DNA of 64,000 nucleotides from Tillus elongatus (lineage: Eukaryota > Arthropoda > Insecta > Coleoptera > Cleridae): positions 37,769,766 to 37,833,765 of the forward strand of contig OZ023267.1 in the NCBI GenBank assembly GCA_964006375.1. The letters run 5' to 3'. The translations under genes were made by a program, and so were the position numbers. How positions within the stretch are numbered: position 1 is the stretch's first letter; the number at the start of each line of letters is the position of its first letter. Under the pieces are notes generated by a model. That model saw only the letters and a program-made list of their open reading frames with translations. It did no database searches and had not been told where the DNA came from. Positions 45,841-57,110 of the stretch are shown piece after piece.

Positions 45841-47647
45841 CAGTGGCGGCTCGTGCCCCTCTGGCTTGGGTAGGCGACAGTGCGCGAATTTTTTATTTTT
45901 TTATTTCAACAACACACCACGAGGGCTTACAGCCTAAATACTATCGTACCGTGGGTCTCGACAAGGAGGAAAGAGGTAACTTGTTAATTCTGGACTTGAA
46001 GGTTCGGAGGGGAAGGAAAAACATGCGCCAGCAAGGAATTTCACAACGTGGAAGTCCTCGGGACAAAAGAGCGGGCATAACAAGATTTTCTATGCCTGGT
46101 GACCTGGACAGTAAAAGGGTGCATTCGCTCTGTTCCCCTGGTAGATCTGTTGGGGGCAGCAGGTGGAGGAACTATGGAAGAAAGCTCCTCTTAGCACTGC
46201 CCGTGCAGATATCTATAAAAGAGAGAGAGGTCACCAACGTCACGTCGGTGGGCAAGGGATGGCAGCCTTTGGGTGATGGTAGGGTCACCAATGAGACGTA
46301 TAGCTCTCTTCTACATGGAGTTCAGGATAGCGAGTGTAGAAGCGGCAGCAGCACCCCAGATGTGGGAGCAATATTCGAGGTTTGGCCTTATTTGTGAAGT
46401 ATATAAGGTATAGAGATTAGCTGGTGAAAATTATTCGCGAGCCCGGAAGAGGAAACCTAATTTCTAAGCATCCGCTTTTGCAATTGATGTGACATATTGG
46501 TGCCAATTGAGATTTCGATCCAGAGAAATGCCAACAAGTGAAAAGGACTCATTACTTTGAATAACTTGGTTGTTCATTGTGATGGTTCTAGGACTGGTGT
46601 ATCTTTTATGAGAAAGAAAGCAAAACTGAGATTTGGTGGGGTTGAATTGTACAAGATTTCTACTTCCCCAATCTAATATTTTTTGGAGATCCACGGAGAC
46701 AGACCCCTCCATGTGTCTGCGATCCTCATCTAGTTGGGCCAAAGAGACAGGCTTAGAATATTGTATTGCTGTCGTCCGCGTAACTGTGAACTGGGTTAGA
46801 TGTGCTAGAGCGGAGGTCATTGATGTGGAGAAGAAACAAAGTAGGGGCTAAAGCTGAACCTTGAGGAGCTCCTGCATTAATTGGATATAGTTTAGAGGAA
46901 TGGTGAATGAATATAGTTTAGAGTAATTCTGAATTGCAAAGCATATCCCGCTTAAATAATTTATAAAAATAAGAATGGTAATTTTTAGTCCCGCTTTTTC
47001 GAATAATTTATGAAAGGTTGACTCATTTCTCAAGGATTTGATACGATCCCTGGCCAAAAAGATATGATTTTTCCAATAATTTATCTCTAATAACTTTTTA
47101 AAAGTATATCAAATAATAAATCTGTAATGTAAAAAATGGTTTTATAAACCGTGGTTAAAAATGCACGAGCCACGTATCTGTATTTCACAATTTTTGGCAA
47201 AATGACCTCCAAAGACCCGACTTTAGAGGTCATTTTCTCCGAATCCACTCTAGCGGCACAGTAGTGAGGCGCCTGTAGTTGTCGCCTAACAGCTTAGCAT
47301 ACGTCTCGAGTTTCTTCACGTCGTAGAGCAGTACTACTAATGCAGTAGAGAGCGAGAGCGAGATCTGATGTTTTCAAGATTCACATGAAATTTAGGCACC
47401 CAACTAGCTCGCCTATCACGGTCTCTTATTAAGACAGTGTTTTCTTATTAACATATAACCGGCGGCTCGGATCATATCGGTACAAATTTCCATAGAACTG
47501 CTAATAGAAGAAACCTTTATCACATTGCAACGAGAAAACTAGATAGGTATAATTATTTAGTATATTTAAATATATATTTTTTTTAATTTAAGTTTTCTAA
47601 GTCACGGTAGGCGGCGCCTACCTTGCCTACCCCGTGAGCCGCCACTG
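45841..47647. mobile_element. hAT-type non-autonomous element with nested LINE
   Basis: The left end 'cagtggcggctcgtgcccc' and the right end 'ccgtgagccgccactg' are inverted copies. An 8-bp target duplication 'gcataacc' flanks them (45833-45840 and 47648-47655). CA-G ends and 8-bp duplications are characteristic of hAT elements. No transposase is seen. A 5'-truncated LINE in minus orientation fills about 45893-46900. Confidence 0.88.
45893..46900 (-). pseudogene. Jockey/CR1-like LINE fragment, minus strand
   Basis: The minus strand from about 46890 reads through the B-motif area, then TTAIQYSKPVSLAQLDEDRR, SVSVDLQKILDWGSRNLVQF, TKSQFCFLSHKRYTSPRTIT and SFSLVGISLDRNLNWHQYVT. Stops and shifts break the rest. 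The same LINE occurs at 50484 (plus strand) and its 3' end at 63888. The 3' end meets the hAT sequence near 45893. A 184-codon plus-strand frame over this region is its antisense shadow. Confidence 0.82.
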
Positions 47648-47839
47648 GCATAACCATCTACTAATTACACAATGAAATAATCATTATCTCTTCGATTCTT
47701 AAGTCTTTTAACTCTTGTGCAGTTACTTTAAAAAGTACATGGGAATATTTTAGGGATATGCTAAGGTAAAGAAATAGCTATTATTTACTGTGACGCCAAA
47801 CTTGTTTATGACGCACTCGATGCGCTTCCTCTATATCAT

Positions 47840-48170
47840 TACCTTTGCAATTTAATGGAGCACTTACCCATAATGCTGTCAATGTAAGAAACTAGTTTAA
47901 CGAGAACTTTCTTAATCGTTGGATTGGTCAAAATAGTCCTCTTATTTGTTGGCCGCCGAGATTACCAAACATTACACCACTTGATTTCTTTCTTCTTTCT
48001 TTGGGGTACAATAAAAAATAAACTTTATGCTACAAGCTCCCAGACCTGAGAAGAGCTTTGTGATCGCATTAGAGCAACAAGTCAGGGTATAACTTCATAG
48101 GAGTTAAGAAGTGTAATAAGCAATAATCGTCGACGTATTAAAAAAAGGTATAAGGCTTTTTAGTCGATTA
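47840..48170 (+). pseudogene. Mariner-like transposase, C-terminal remnant
   Basis: The plus strand reads NGAPTHNAVNVRN then FNENFLNRWIGQNSPICWPP, LPNITPLDFF and, after a shift, LWGTIKNKLYATSSQT, EELCDRIRATSQGI and SNNRRRIKK. It is the last third of a transposase. The second aspartate position is N and the third is also N, so the catalytic residues are lost. Confidence 0.65.
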
Positions 48171-48180
48171 ATCGAAATAA

Positions 48181-48815
48181 ATAACATTTTACCTTTTACC
48201 AACTTCTTTCCCTTTTGTTGTTTTAGTTTCATAATTTTCTATAAAATTGTAAATATTGGTTGATAATAATTTGTATCGGTGTTGAAAAAATAATAACTTT
48301 CTTTATAATTATTAAAAAATATTTCACACAACAAAAACAAATTTTTGGACACCTTGTATATAAGGACAACGATAATGAGTACAGTTCTAAAAGACTTTAC
48401 AAGAGAATCGGCTCTTAGTTTTTTTCTAAATAAATATAATAGTTATTTGAACAATTTATTTAGTAGGTTTTTGAAAACGTATTTTTTTCTCGAAGACTTT
48501 AGAACAATGAAAATCAATACAGGCAGATTTAAACGGATTCTGAATAAAAATTCAGTGATCACTTTAAAAAAAAATCCGGAATAGTAATTTCTGAATGACC
48601 AGTTTCCTGATTTTTTAAAAACATAATTTTTTTCAAAGACCTTGCAGAATTTAACAGGAAAAACCAATACAAGCATGTTTAAAATTTTAAATAAGAATTC
48701 ATCGTTTTATTTCTAAAAAAAATCCCTCATATGAATATGCCCATTCGTTGAATGCAGGTTTTGAATACCTACCACACAACAAGCAGAAGTAAAAAATCGA
48801 GCAAAGATAAAGATT
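48181..48815. other. Unassigned AT-rich DNA
   Basis: No gene. 'aagactttacaagagaatcg' and 'cttgcagaatttaacagg' lie in two loosely similar stretches (48395-48600 and 48600-48720: 'ttttaaaaacataattttt', 'aaaccaatacaagcatg') that suggest an old duplication. Confidence 0.35.
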
Positions 48816-48845
48816 TTATTTCGGTGATTAATGCTAAACGTGGAC

Positions 48846-48927
<82 letters not shown>

Positions 48928-48960
48928 ATTTTATTTCGGTGATTAATGCGAAACGTGGAC

Positions 48961-49019
<59 letters not shown>
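48803..49019. repeat. Duplicated unit with two (TA)n arrays
   Basis: 'aaagattttatttcggtgat' followed by 'taatgctaaacgtggacatt' lies at 48809-48848 and again, with one change, at 48924-48963. Each copy is followed by a (TA)n array (48848-48924 and 48964-49019). Confidence 0.9.
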
Positions 49020-49021
<2 letters not shown>

Positions 49022-49024
<3 letters not shown>

Positions 49025-50392
49025 GGTGGCGCATTGAAAACGAAACAGACCGATTTGCGCCCAGAGAATTTTTTTTAAATAACGCTGAAACAGGTCAATT
49101 TTAATATTAAGGGGGACATGTTTTGACATAAAACTCAACTTTGTCACATCAAACTCTTAAGGGTGGTGATAACAACCCTTATATTTTAAATACGGAACAT
49201 GGGTCGAGTGTTACATCATTTGAAAGCTCCTTCTTTTCTGAATTCAGCACACTAATCTTCTTGGAAGTTTTATCAACTCGTTTAAAAATTATTCACAGTT
49301 CGAGTTGCAAGAACGTATTTCATTCATTGTGATAAGAAATGCACTAATTAGTCAATTCTTCGTTAAAAAAACTAAAAAACAAAACCATACGTTCAAAAAT
49401 GTTTATTCAGTTAAGTAAGTGTTCAAATTGTCAAATTGTTGACCACCAGCTTCCATACAAAAGTACAAATTTTGTTCAAAACGAGCTCTGATATTCTGGA
49501 GCATTTGTGGAGCTATTAGACGGCATTCTTCAACAATGCGTCGTCGTAATTCTTCCAAAAACTCCGGTTCTGTTGCGAAAATTCTATTTTTTAAATGGCC
49601 CCATAGAAATTAAATCCGGTGATCTAGGGGGCCAGTTAATAGCATCTCTACGCCCAATCCATTGTGCTGGAAACTCTCTGTTAAAAAACTCCCTAACACG
49701 TTGTGAAAAATGCAGAGGAGGTCCATCTTGTTGAAACACTAATTGATTTTCTTGATAGCGATCATCATTTTCAACAATGTCAATTAGTAGAGGGTAAACG
49801 CTATCTTCTAGTAACTCCAAATACGTTTCGCCACTTAAATTGCCATCAAGACAAATTGGTCTGATGAGACGGTCTCCAAAAATGCCAGTCCAGACATTGA
49901 ATTTCTGTGAAGTTTGAGTGTGGACTTCGTGAAAATTTCTTGGATTATTATCTGCCCAATAACGACAATTATGACGATTGCATGTAGAGATTAATAAAAA
50001 CGTACACTTGTCTGAAAAACTGATATTGAACAGAAAGTTCACGTTATCAGCTATTCGTGCAGTCATAACTTCACAAAACTACAGCCGCCGATCAAAATTA
50101 TCTTCATTCAGTTGTTGTACAAGATGAATTTTATACGGGTGAAATTTATGATGCTTCAATATTCGCTAAATAGTTGTTCTTTTGATGTTTGAAGCAGTGC
50201 CCAATTTTCTCGTGCTCAAATTGGGACTACAGCAATTTATCCTAAAACTTAAATCTCAGTCGTCTCATTTCTAACCGGAAATTTACGTTCAGTTTTATGT
50301 CAAAATATGTCCCTCTCAATATTAAAATTGATATGTTTCAGCGTTCCTTAAAAAAAATTCTCTTGACGCAAATCGGTCTGTTCCGTTTTCAA

Positions 50393-50395
<3 letters not shown>
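49022..50395 (-). mobile_element. Mariner-like transposon family M1, copy C
   Basis: The left end is 'cagggtggcgcattgaaaac'. The right end stops at 'gttttcaatgc', eight bases short of the normal terminus, before a TA array. An internal deletion near 50290 joins the transposase ('ctaaccggaaatttacgttc') directly to the outer terminal repeat, so the N-terminal codons and inner right repeat are missing. Confidence 0.88.
49405..50290 (-). pseudogene. Mariner-like transposase, copy C, 5' deleted
   Basis: Minus strand. A long frame (50066-49584) covers FLFNISFSDKCTFLLISTCN, HNCRYWADNNPRNFHEVHTQ, WTGIFGDRLIRPICLDGNLS, NQLVFQQDGPPLHFSQRVRE and INWPPRSPDL. The residue after the first catalytic aspartate is K instead of E. 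A deletion of about 25 bp at 49605-49612 shifts the end, and an 8-bp duplication ('tcaaattg' twice near 49425) alters the C-terminus. The N-terminal DNA-binding part is lost. Confidence 0.85.

Positions 50396-50483
<88 letters not shown>
50395..50483. repeat. (TA)n array between copy C and a LINE
   Basis: About 44 units, then 'tgtatgtcactcattc'. Confidence 0.95.
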
Positions 50484-50489
<6 letters not shown>

Positions 50490-51681
50490 CACTCATTCTT
50501 GGAACAAGTCTATGGAACTACACGGTGAATCCCAGATTGTCGCTCTAGACTTATCCAAAGCATTCGACTGGGTCTGGCCTATGGCCTGCTACCAAAACTC
50601 TGTACCTGGACAGCAAGTTTCCTCTCCAACCGGAGCATTTCTGTTGTCGTGGATGGAAATTCCTCTAAACTGTATCAAATTATTGCAGGAGTCCCTCAAG
50701 GTTCAGCTTTAGCCCCCACTTTGTTTCGTCTCCACATCAATGACCTCCTCTCTAGCACATCGAACCCAGTTCACAGTTATGCGGACGGCAGCACCCTTAA
50801 CTCAAATATACAATATTCTAAGCCTGTCTCTTTAGCCCAATTAGATGAGGATTGCAGACTCATGGCGGGTTCTGTCTCTGTGGATCTCCAAAAAATATTA
50901 AACTGGGGAAGTAGAAATCTTGTACAATTCAACTCCACCAAATCTCAGTCTTGCTTTCTATTTCATAAGAAATACACCAGTCCTGGACCCATCACAATGA
51001 ACAATTATGTTATTCAAAGTAATGAGTCCTTTTCACTTGTTGGAATTTCTGTGGATCGAAATCTCAATTGGCACCAACATGTCACATCAATTGTAGAAGC
51101 GGCTGCTAAGAAATTAGGTTTCCCCTTCCAGCTCGCAAATACTTTTCACCAGCTAATCTCGATACCTTATATAATTGACAAATAAGGCCAAACATTGAAC
51201 ACTGCTCCCACATCTGGGGTGCCGCTGCCGCTTCTACACGCGTAACCTGGACTACATTTAGAAGTCTCATCGGTGACGCTACCCTGACCCAAAGACTGCT
51301 ACCGCTACCCTTACCCACCGACGTGCCGTTGGTGACCTCTCTCTCTTTTATAGGTATCTGCACGGCCACTGCTCAGAGGAGCTTTCTTCCATAGTTCCTC
51401 CACCTGCTGCCCCCAAGAGATCTACCAGGAGAACAGAGACAATGCACCCTTTTACTGTCCAGGTCACCAGACATAGAACATCTTGTAATGCCCGCTATTT
51501 TGTCCCGAGGACTTCCAAGTTGTAGAAGTCCTTGCCGGCACATGTTTTTCCTTCTCCTCCAAACCTCCAAACCTGCAAGTCCAGAATTAACAAGTTGCCT
51601 CTTTCCTCCTTGTCGACACCCACGGTACGATAGTATTTAGGCTGTAAGCCCTCGTGGTGTGTTGTTGAAATGAAAAAAAAA
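50484..51681 (+). pseudogene. Jockey/CR1-like LINE, 5' truncated
   Basis: Plus strand. ESQIVALDLSKAFDWVW holds reverse transcriptase motif A; a small deletion follows; then YQIIAGVPQGSALAPTLFRL (motif B) and PVHSYADGSTLNSN, where motif C (YADD) reads YADG. Downstream come LVGISVDRNLNWHQHVTSIV and, after a stop, EHCSHIWGAAAASTRVTW. The 3' region continues to 'gttgttgaaatgaaaaaaaa'. It would copy its own RNA by target-primed reverse transcription; here it is inactive. It begins exactly at the end of a TA array. Confidence 0.85.
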
Positions 51682-52934
51682 CCGGTTTGCGGTTCTAATT
51701 ATGGTGAGAATACATATAGCCTTGGAGTTTAAAGCTGCAGATAGACTACTTATCCTGACAAAAATTCTATTTAGATCGCATTACGAGAGCCTGCTACTTA
51801 TAGATACACTTCAAATAATAATCGTGGACTGTTTTTAGTTAAATTAATTCGTGCTATATGTTTTTTTTTTCACAATACATAAGATAATTTGGGCAATTTT
51901 ATTTAAGTGACTTTCAAACCTCTGAACAAAAGCAAATTTGTTGATTTGCTTTCATTTAAATTTTGTCTGTAGCGGTATATTTCGGCAAATAGAGATTGAA
52001 AAAATACTTGAATTAAAAATAACCCACAAGGTAAATTCCAACACATCTTTATTGCCGTTGATTTTTAAGCTGAAAATCTACAGTAAAAAATTATCAATAT
52101 TATTTAAGGATTTAAAATTTTTGTAAACAGCTGTCAGAAGGTACGATTGAATAATATTTGAACTATTATAGGAAATTCTAAATTGTACTGGTGAGATGAA
52201 TTCTTGAAGTAATGCATATCGTTAGAATAAGGACTCTTTGATGGTCGTTTGTCTCCTTTGAAGATGTTTCTCAATTACCGATCCATATTCTAGTCGTTTG
52301 TGAACCACAGTTACGCACAATTGTTTCCGTGAAGTTGGCCAGTCCATTTCTGGCACACCTCGTCCTTTCCTCGGTTCCTGCTGATGAAAATGGCGTCTCT
52401 TTGTTGACTCGGTAACCCGTAGTTCGCGACACTCGCGCTCAAATTGCATTAGCCTTAACATTACATGGCGAATTGAGGATGTACCGAGACGTGAAAGCGA
52501 GATAGAGAAGTGAAGTAGGGGGAGGACCGGGAGGTCTGGAGGAATCCTCTTTAGCTGGCGAGATGGTGACAGGCCTGCAAAGTCGACCAGACATAAATTA
52601 ATGGAGTCATGGAAATGACTGAAAACTAATTCGACTACCCGCTTCTTGCATAATTTAAACTTTAAAAGGTCTTAACGAAGACGTTGCCGTGCGCTTTTTT
52701 CATGTTTGTTGTATTTAGTTCGTTTCACAGGAGGCATTTTGTCGGAAAAGCTAATTTGTAACATTTTCCAGCTCGCAAAGATGCAAAAATTTAGAATCAT
52801 AACTATACCTACAAGTCTTTGCTATTCTACGTAAATTAAACACTTAAAATATAAACGTTTTATGAAAACAAAAAATACTAATAAATTCTAAGTTTTCAGT
52901 AAATTTTCTATAGTTTATTCATTTTTTAGTTTAT
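51682..52934. other. Unassigned DNA
   Basis: No supported gene. 52220-52640 is less AT-rich; its minus strand holds a 79-codon frame without motif, and 'agtagggggaggaccgggag' lies near 52515. No match elsewhere in the window. Confidence 0.35.
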
Positions 52935-53045
52935 TCGTTCCTCTGCTGACGCTGACTTTGTTAAAAACTGTATTGTGATGAATTGGACTCTCTAAATTGT
53001 ACTCATCAGTGCTCATCACAGGTTCCTATCTTCACTTATTAAATT
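52935..53045 (+). mobile_element. Penelope-like terminal scrap
   Basis: 'ctgctgacgctgactttgtt' then 'aaaaactgtattgtgatgaa' and 'ttggactctctaaattgt' match the terminus beside the Penelope-like element at 38205-38260. The hammerhead-like core is broken. Confidence 0.45.
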
Positions 53046-53107
53046 ATAAGTTCATTTATGATGCGGCTGTTAGATTCTCGGACAACAACTCAAATCCATT
53101 AAATATT

Positions 53108-53322
53108 GTTGCTTTTACTTGGTGAAACCGTTCCATACCAAATACAGATGTAGAGATTTTTTCTGGCTTCACAGTTCCGCGTTTTCATTTCTGCAACCAC
53201 CTCGGATGTCGTATAAGGTGAAACCTGTTGCAGAGAAAAAATAGGCATTTGTGAAGCCAGCGAAGAAATCCCTTCATCTGTATTTAAGATTGTACACGTT
53301 TTAATAAAAATGTAACTTAATA
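53108..53322. mobile_element. Palindromic MITE family P, fullest copy
   Basis: The left arm 'acttggtgaaaccgttcc', 'aatacagatgtagagattt' and 'ctggcttcac' is mirrored by 'tgtgaagccagcgaag', 'aaatcccttcatctgtattt'. The loop is about 90 bp. No coding capacity. Partial copies lie at 8722, 12761, 20913 and near 38625. Confidence 0.65.
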
Positions 53323-53599
53323 TTTTTGAGTTCTAACGTTATTAAGCAGGTATTTATATTCAATATTTCGGCTACAGATTGAACGATCTGATTTTTTTGA
53401 AGATGTTGTGCTGAAAATTGAACTCTTTGAACCATGTGGCCACGATTTTGTTAATAAGAGTAAAAAAAATAGAATAAAAAGGAAATTTGAGAGTTGCCTG
53501 GATGGAGGGCAGTTCAGATTTGGGCACGGCCGAAGATTAGAGATGCAGTGCTGTCAGTTAAAACAATAGAAGAAAAAAGGGTTGAAAGGAATAATTTCT

Positions 53600-54262
53600 A
53601 TTTATTTCATCTCACATCAGAACATTGATTTTCCGAAGACCATTCTTTTTACGGATGAAGCTTGCTTTACAAGAAGAGTGATCACGAATGTGCACAGTTG
53701 ACACGAATACTCGGATGTAAATCGACATGCTACAGTAACCCACCATTTCCAAAGAGAATATAGAATAAATGTGTGGGCAGGTATTGTTGGAGGACATTTG
53801 GTTGGGCCGGTTATTTCACGAAACCGCTTAAATGGCGAAACATATTTGCTTTTCTTGCAAAATGTTCTTCCTGAGCTACGGGAGAAGCTGTCCTTAAAAC
53901 TGCGCAGCAAAATGCAGTTCATGCATGATGGGGCGCCACCACATTCCACTACAAATGTTCGTGGATTTTTAAACAAACAGTTTCCAAATCGATGGATATG
54001 TCATGGAATTGATTGCCCTCAACATTGGCCAGCACGATCACCAGACTTTAATAAATGTGACTTTTTCTGTGGGGGCTTTAAAAGAATCTGTGTATTTGAC
54101 ACCAGTTCAAACTGCGGAAGATTTGTGGAGTCATCACCATCAATAATGTACCATTATTAAAAGTGACATCCAATTACTTAACAAAGTCGACTTTAAGTTT
54201 TGACGAAGAGTGCAATTATGTGTGAGAGAAAATGGAAGTCATTTTGAACAATATCTTCAGTG
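53600..54262 (+). pseudogene. Mariner-like transposase, family M7
   Basis: The plus strand reads LFTDEACFTRRVITNVHS, RINVWAGIVGGHLVGPVISR, NRLNGETYLLFLQNVLPELR, QFMHDGAPPHSTTNVRGFLN and PARSPDFNKCDFFCGG. All three catalytic aspartates can be seen. A stop lies after NVHS near 53700 and shifts occur near 53755 and 54070. The end (ENGSHFEQYL) lies near 54250. The N-terminal DNA-binding part is only faintly visible upstream (53400-53600). This type is common in ants and other insects. Confidence 0.8.
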
Positions 54263-54274
54263 TTTTTTTGTGGT

Positions 54275-54387
54275 TTTTATTTTAAAAAATTCACTAATAG
54301 AGAGGTATCGATGGTGAGACTTTGCAAACATTTTTGCAAATGAGCGTGAAGTAGGACCCCTAGACCCCATATCCGGGGTCAGTTTCA

Positions 54388-54482
<95 letters not shown>
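54275..54482 (-). repeat. TA-core repeat, end and core
   Basis: 'aaaaaattcactaatagaga', 'cgatggtgagactttgc' and 'cccatatccggggtcag' precede a (TA)n core. The first body is missing or highly diverged beyond 54490. Confidence 0.65.
54393..54482. repeat. (TA)n array, core of the 54275 repeat
   Basis: About 44 units. Confidence 0.95.
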
Positions 54483-54483
<1 letters not shown>

Positions 54484-54744
54484 TCTTATTTAATACTTTC
54501 TAATAATAATAATGAGGAACAAGTGGGTGGTTTTAAGAAGGGAAGATTATATGAGTATATATTCGGCAGATACATTCCTTTCGTAATTAGCTTTGATAAG
54601 TTAGTTAGTCAGCCGGGTCGAGCCAGTCTAGAAAATGTGACAATTTCTTCCGGATATTTTGTGTATCTTCGTAAATTACAAAGTTATTTTAGTGAAATTG
54701 GGAAGTCGCCCTTATCGATCTACAGGACAGGGGATCGCCTAGGT

Positions 54745-55780
54745 CCCTAATAAGTTGGGCGGCGAGCATGCTGGAGGACAGGAGAGTTTCGCTGACCTTG
54801 AGAGGCCGAGGGCTGGACGTTGGAGTGACGGGCGGCTGTCCTTAGGGCAGCTGCCTTTTGCCTCATCTATGGTGTCCGGTCATGGACGGCCTCATGGAGC
54901 GGCTTTCCGAGAATGGCTTCTACACCCAGGCATACGCAGATGATGGGCTGGTTTTAGTCACCGGTAAATTCCTCAGCGTCGTCTGTGCGTGTATGCAAGC
55001 TGCCTGTGGTATAATTGAAAGGTGGTGTGGTGAGTTGGGACTCTCCATAAACCCAGCGAAGACGGAGATCATCCTATTCACCAAAAACAGGAATATGGAG
55101 GGGTTCAGGGCGTCGGTGATGTTTGGAAAACCTTTGGCATTAGTGTGGGAGGTCAAATATCTGGGGGTGGTCCTGGACTCCAAACTATCATGAGGGTCGA
55201 AAATAGAACGAGTAGTAAGGAAGAGAGTAGCGAACCTCTGGCAGCTGCGTTGAGTGATAGGTAGGACCTGGGGACTTAATCCTCGGATCCTTTATTGGAT
55301 CTACACTGCGATCGTCTGGTCGTGTGGTGTGAACCAAACTGGTACCCAGAAGCTGGCCCAACTTCAAAGACTGGCAATCCTGGGTATCACCGGCGCTATG
55401 AGGACGACACCCTCAGCCGCGCTAGAGGTCTTGCTGATGCTGTCATCGCTTCCCACCTGTATCAGAAGGGAGGCTATGGCGTCGCATCTTAGAATGCGAG
55501 ACTTTGCAAACTGATGCGGAGAGGGAGGACATGGAAGAGTCGCCAAGGAGGTGGAAAAGGAAATTCCGATTTCCACCATCAAGGTACGGAATGCAGAGGA
55601 CAATATTAGGTTGACTGGGCCATATACCCTCAGAATCATCAGTAGATATCAATTGAGGGAAAATAAGGTTGCATTCCACCCCGCAATACTAAGTGATATG
55701 TAAGACACGAAGCACGTGCCGCCACCTCGTTGCGGAACCAAGTATTATGTTGTCACGACAATTCCAAATAACACAGAGTG
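54745..55780 (+). pseudogene. R1-like LINE reverse transcriptase, C-terminal part
   Basis: Plus strand. RVSLTLRGRGLDVGVTGGCP runs to a stop in the place of Q in the GCPQG motif, then MDGLMERLSENGFYTQAYAD followed by D: the YADD catalytic motif is intact near 54930. Next come LGLSINPAKTEIILFTKNRN and VKYLGVVLDSKLS. After a shift near 55190, LNPRILYWIYTAIVWSCGV and ITGAMRTTPSAALEVLLMLS form the C-terminal segment. Base composition is clearly richer in G+C than the surroundings, suggesting a younger or differently biased arrival. The 5' part is absent. Confidence 0.85.
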
Positions 55781-56753
55781 TTAAAAAATAGAGACTGTAT
55801 ACAACCAACTAACAATTTAGTAAATTCGCAGGCCTGATCTATTTCTACCCTAATATAGGGACAAAATATGTAAGGCTAGATGCATTCTCATCACAATTAG
55901 CCGCGATCCATCAATAAAACAGACCAGGCTGCGTATTTTAGATAGCGCAAAATGGCGTTTTGTATTTTTGAACTTTGTAATTTTAACGCTTTTAAAATTC
56001 ATGAAATCTACGCTCAGCGAGTACTTTAATATATTAAGAATATTCAAATTTTAATACATTTCTGCTTTGCACTCAAGATTTCATAAATTTAATATTAATC
56101 CCCCAAAACTTTCTTGGCCTACCGCGACTGTAATATTACTGTTTGCAATAAACAAGTGACTAACTCCAACTTTTGCCTCGCCTCCTTTGATGTCGCTACG
56201 TCGTTTTAATTCCGACTATTTATTATTAACGTAACCCAAAGGAAAACAGTTATTTGTGAATTGTGAATCACTAAGAATTTTCCTTGTAATTCAGCATTAA
56301 TCTGCAGTGGGAGAATTCAAAGCGAGGAATGGTTGTGCTCGGGCGAGCATAAAATGGGACATAGATTAAATCCTATCGTATTCCTACGGCGCTCACGCAT
56401 TTTCAGACGCACTGCCGCCGCTATAAATCTACATTTGCGCGATCATTTTCGCATATAGCGTGCTAAACTTGGTTATTTTTCAAATATCTCCGCTGAATTT
56501 TTGGTAAATGTGTTTGTCAATGTGGTGAATAACAGGTTTTTGAGCCGCCATGCTTATGTAACGAAGTTTAAGACGAGAACCGTTTTATCAACTGGTTTAT
56601 ATCCTTAGAGTTTACAACCATGGCAGAGGCCTTTGTGAAATTACACCAAATTACTTTCACCGTCATAGGATTTAATCTTCTATATCCACCAATTTGCCGT
56701 ACAACATTTAATAAACTATTTTAGAACAAATTAAATTTCTACGTAGGATGTAA

Positions 56754-56755
<2 letters not shown>
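55781..56755. other. Unassigned DNA, partly complex
   Basis: No gene recognised. 56320-56660 has balanced composition with CpG words ('ctgccgccgctataaatc') and no match elsewhere in the window; it may be unique DNA. Confidence 0.35.

Positions 56756-56820
<65 letters not shown>
56756..56820. repeat. (TA)n array
   Basis: About 32 units, then 'tttgtgtgtgtgtg'. Confidence 0.95.
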
Positions 56821-56825
<5 letters not shown>

Positions 56826-57110
56826 GTGTGTGTGCATATGCCACCGATAACTCAAAAAATAATGGGCTGATTTTGATCAAATTTGGTAAGTACTTTCCTT
56901 TTGCAAGTGGCTTAGATAAGATAAGGTCGTTAGCCTAGAAACTCGGTCCAAGTTTTACTGGAAAAGTTTGTGTTTTTTTGGAAAATTTTTATATCTCCGG
57001 AAATAACAACGTAAAACAACAAAATTTGGAATGCTTGTTTGTGTTTTAAAAAATGAATCATGTACCAAAATTTAGCTGCGTAGGCTAAAAAAATTTCGGG
57101 ACGCAGCAAG
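56756..57110 (-). repeat. TA-core repeat, core and first body
   Basis: A (TA)n core at 56756-56820 is followed by 'accgataactcaaaaaataa', 'tgggctgattttgatcaaat', 'taaggtcgttagcctagaaa' and a terminus-like 'tcgggacgcagcaagtg' at 57096-57112. The last is in forward orientation, which does not fit a simple copy and suggests joining to another element. Confidence 0.6.

Noticed and set aside
45843..46397. 184-codon plus-strand open frame as a gene
   Set aside because: It lies antisense to the LINE fragment whose minus-strand translation matches a reverse transcriptase C-terminal region.
54755..54943. Plus frame of 62 codons beside the R1-like LINE
   Set aside because: The correct frame of the LINE (GCP stop, then MDGLMERL) runs through the same bases; this frame is a shadow.
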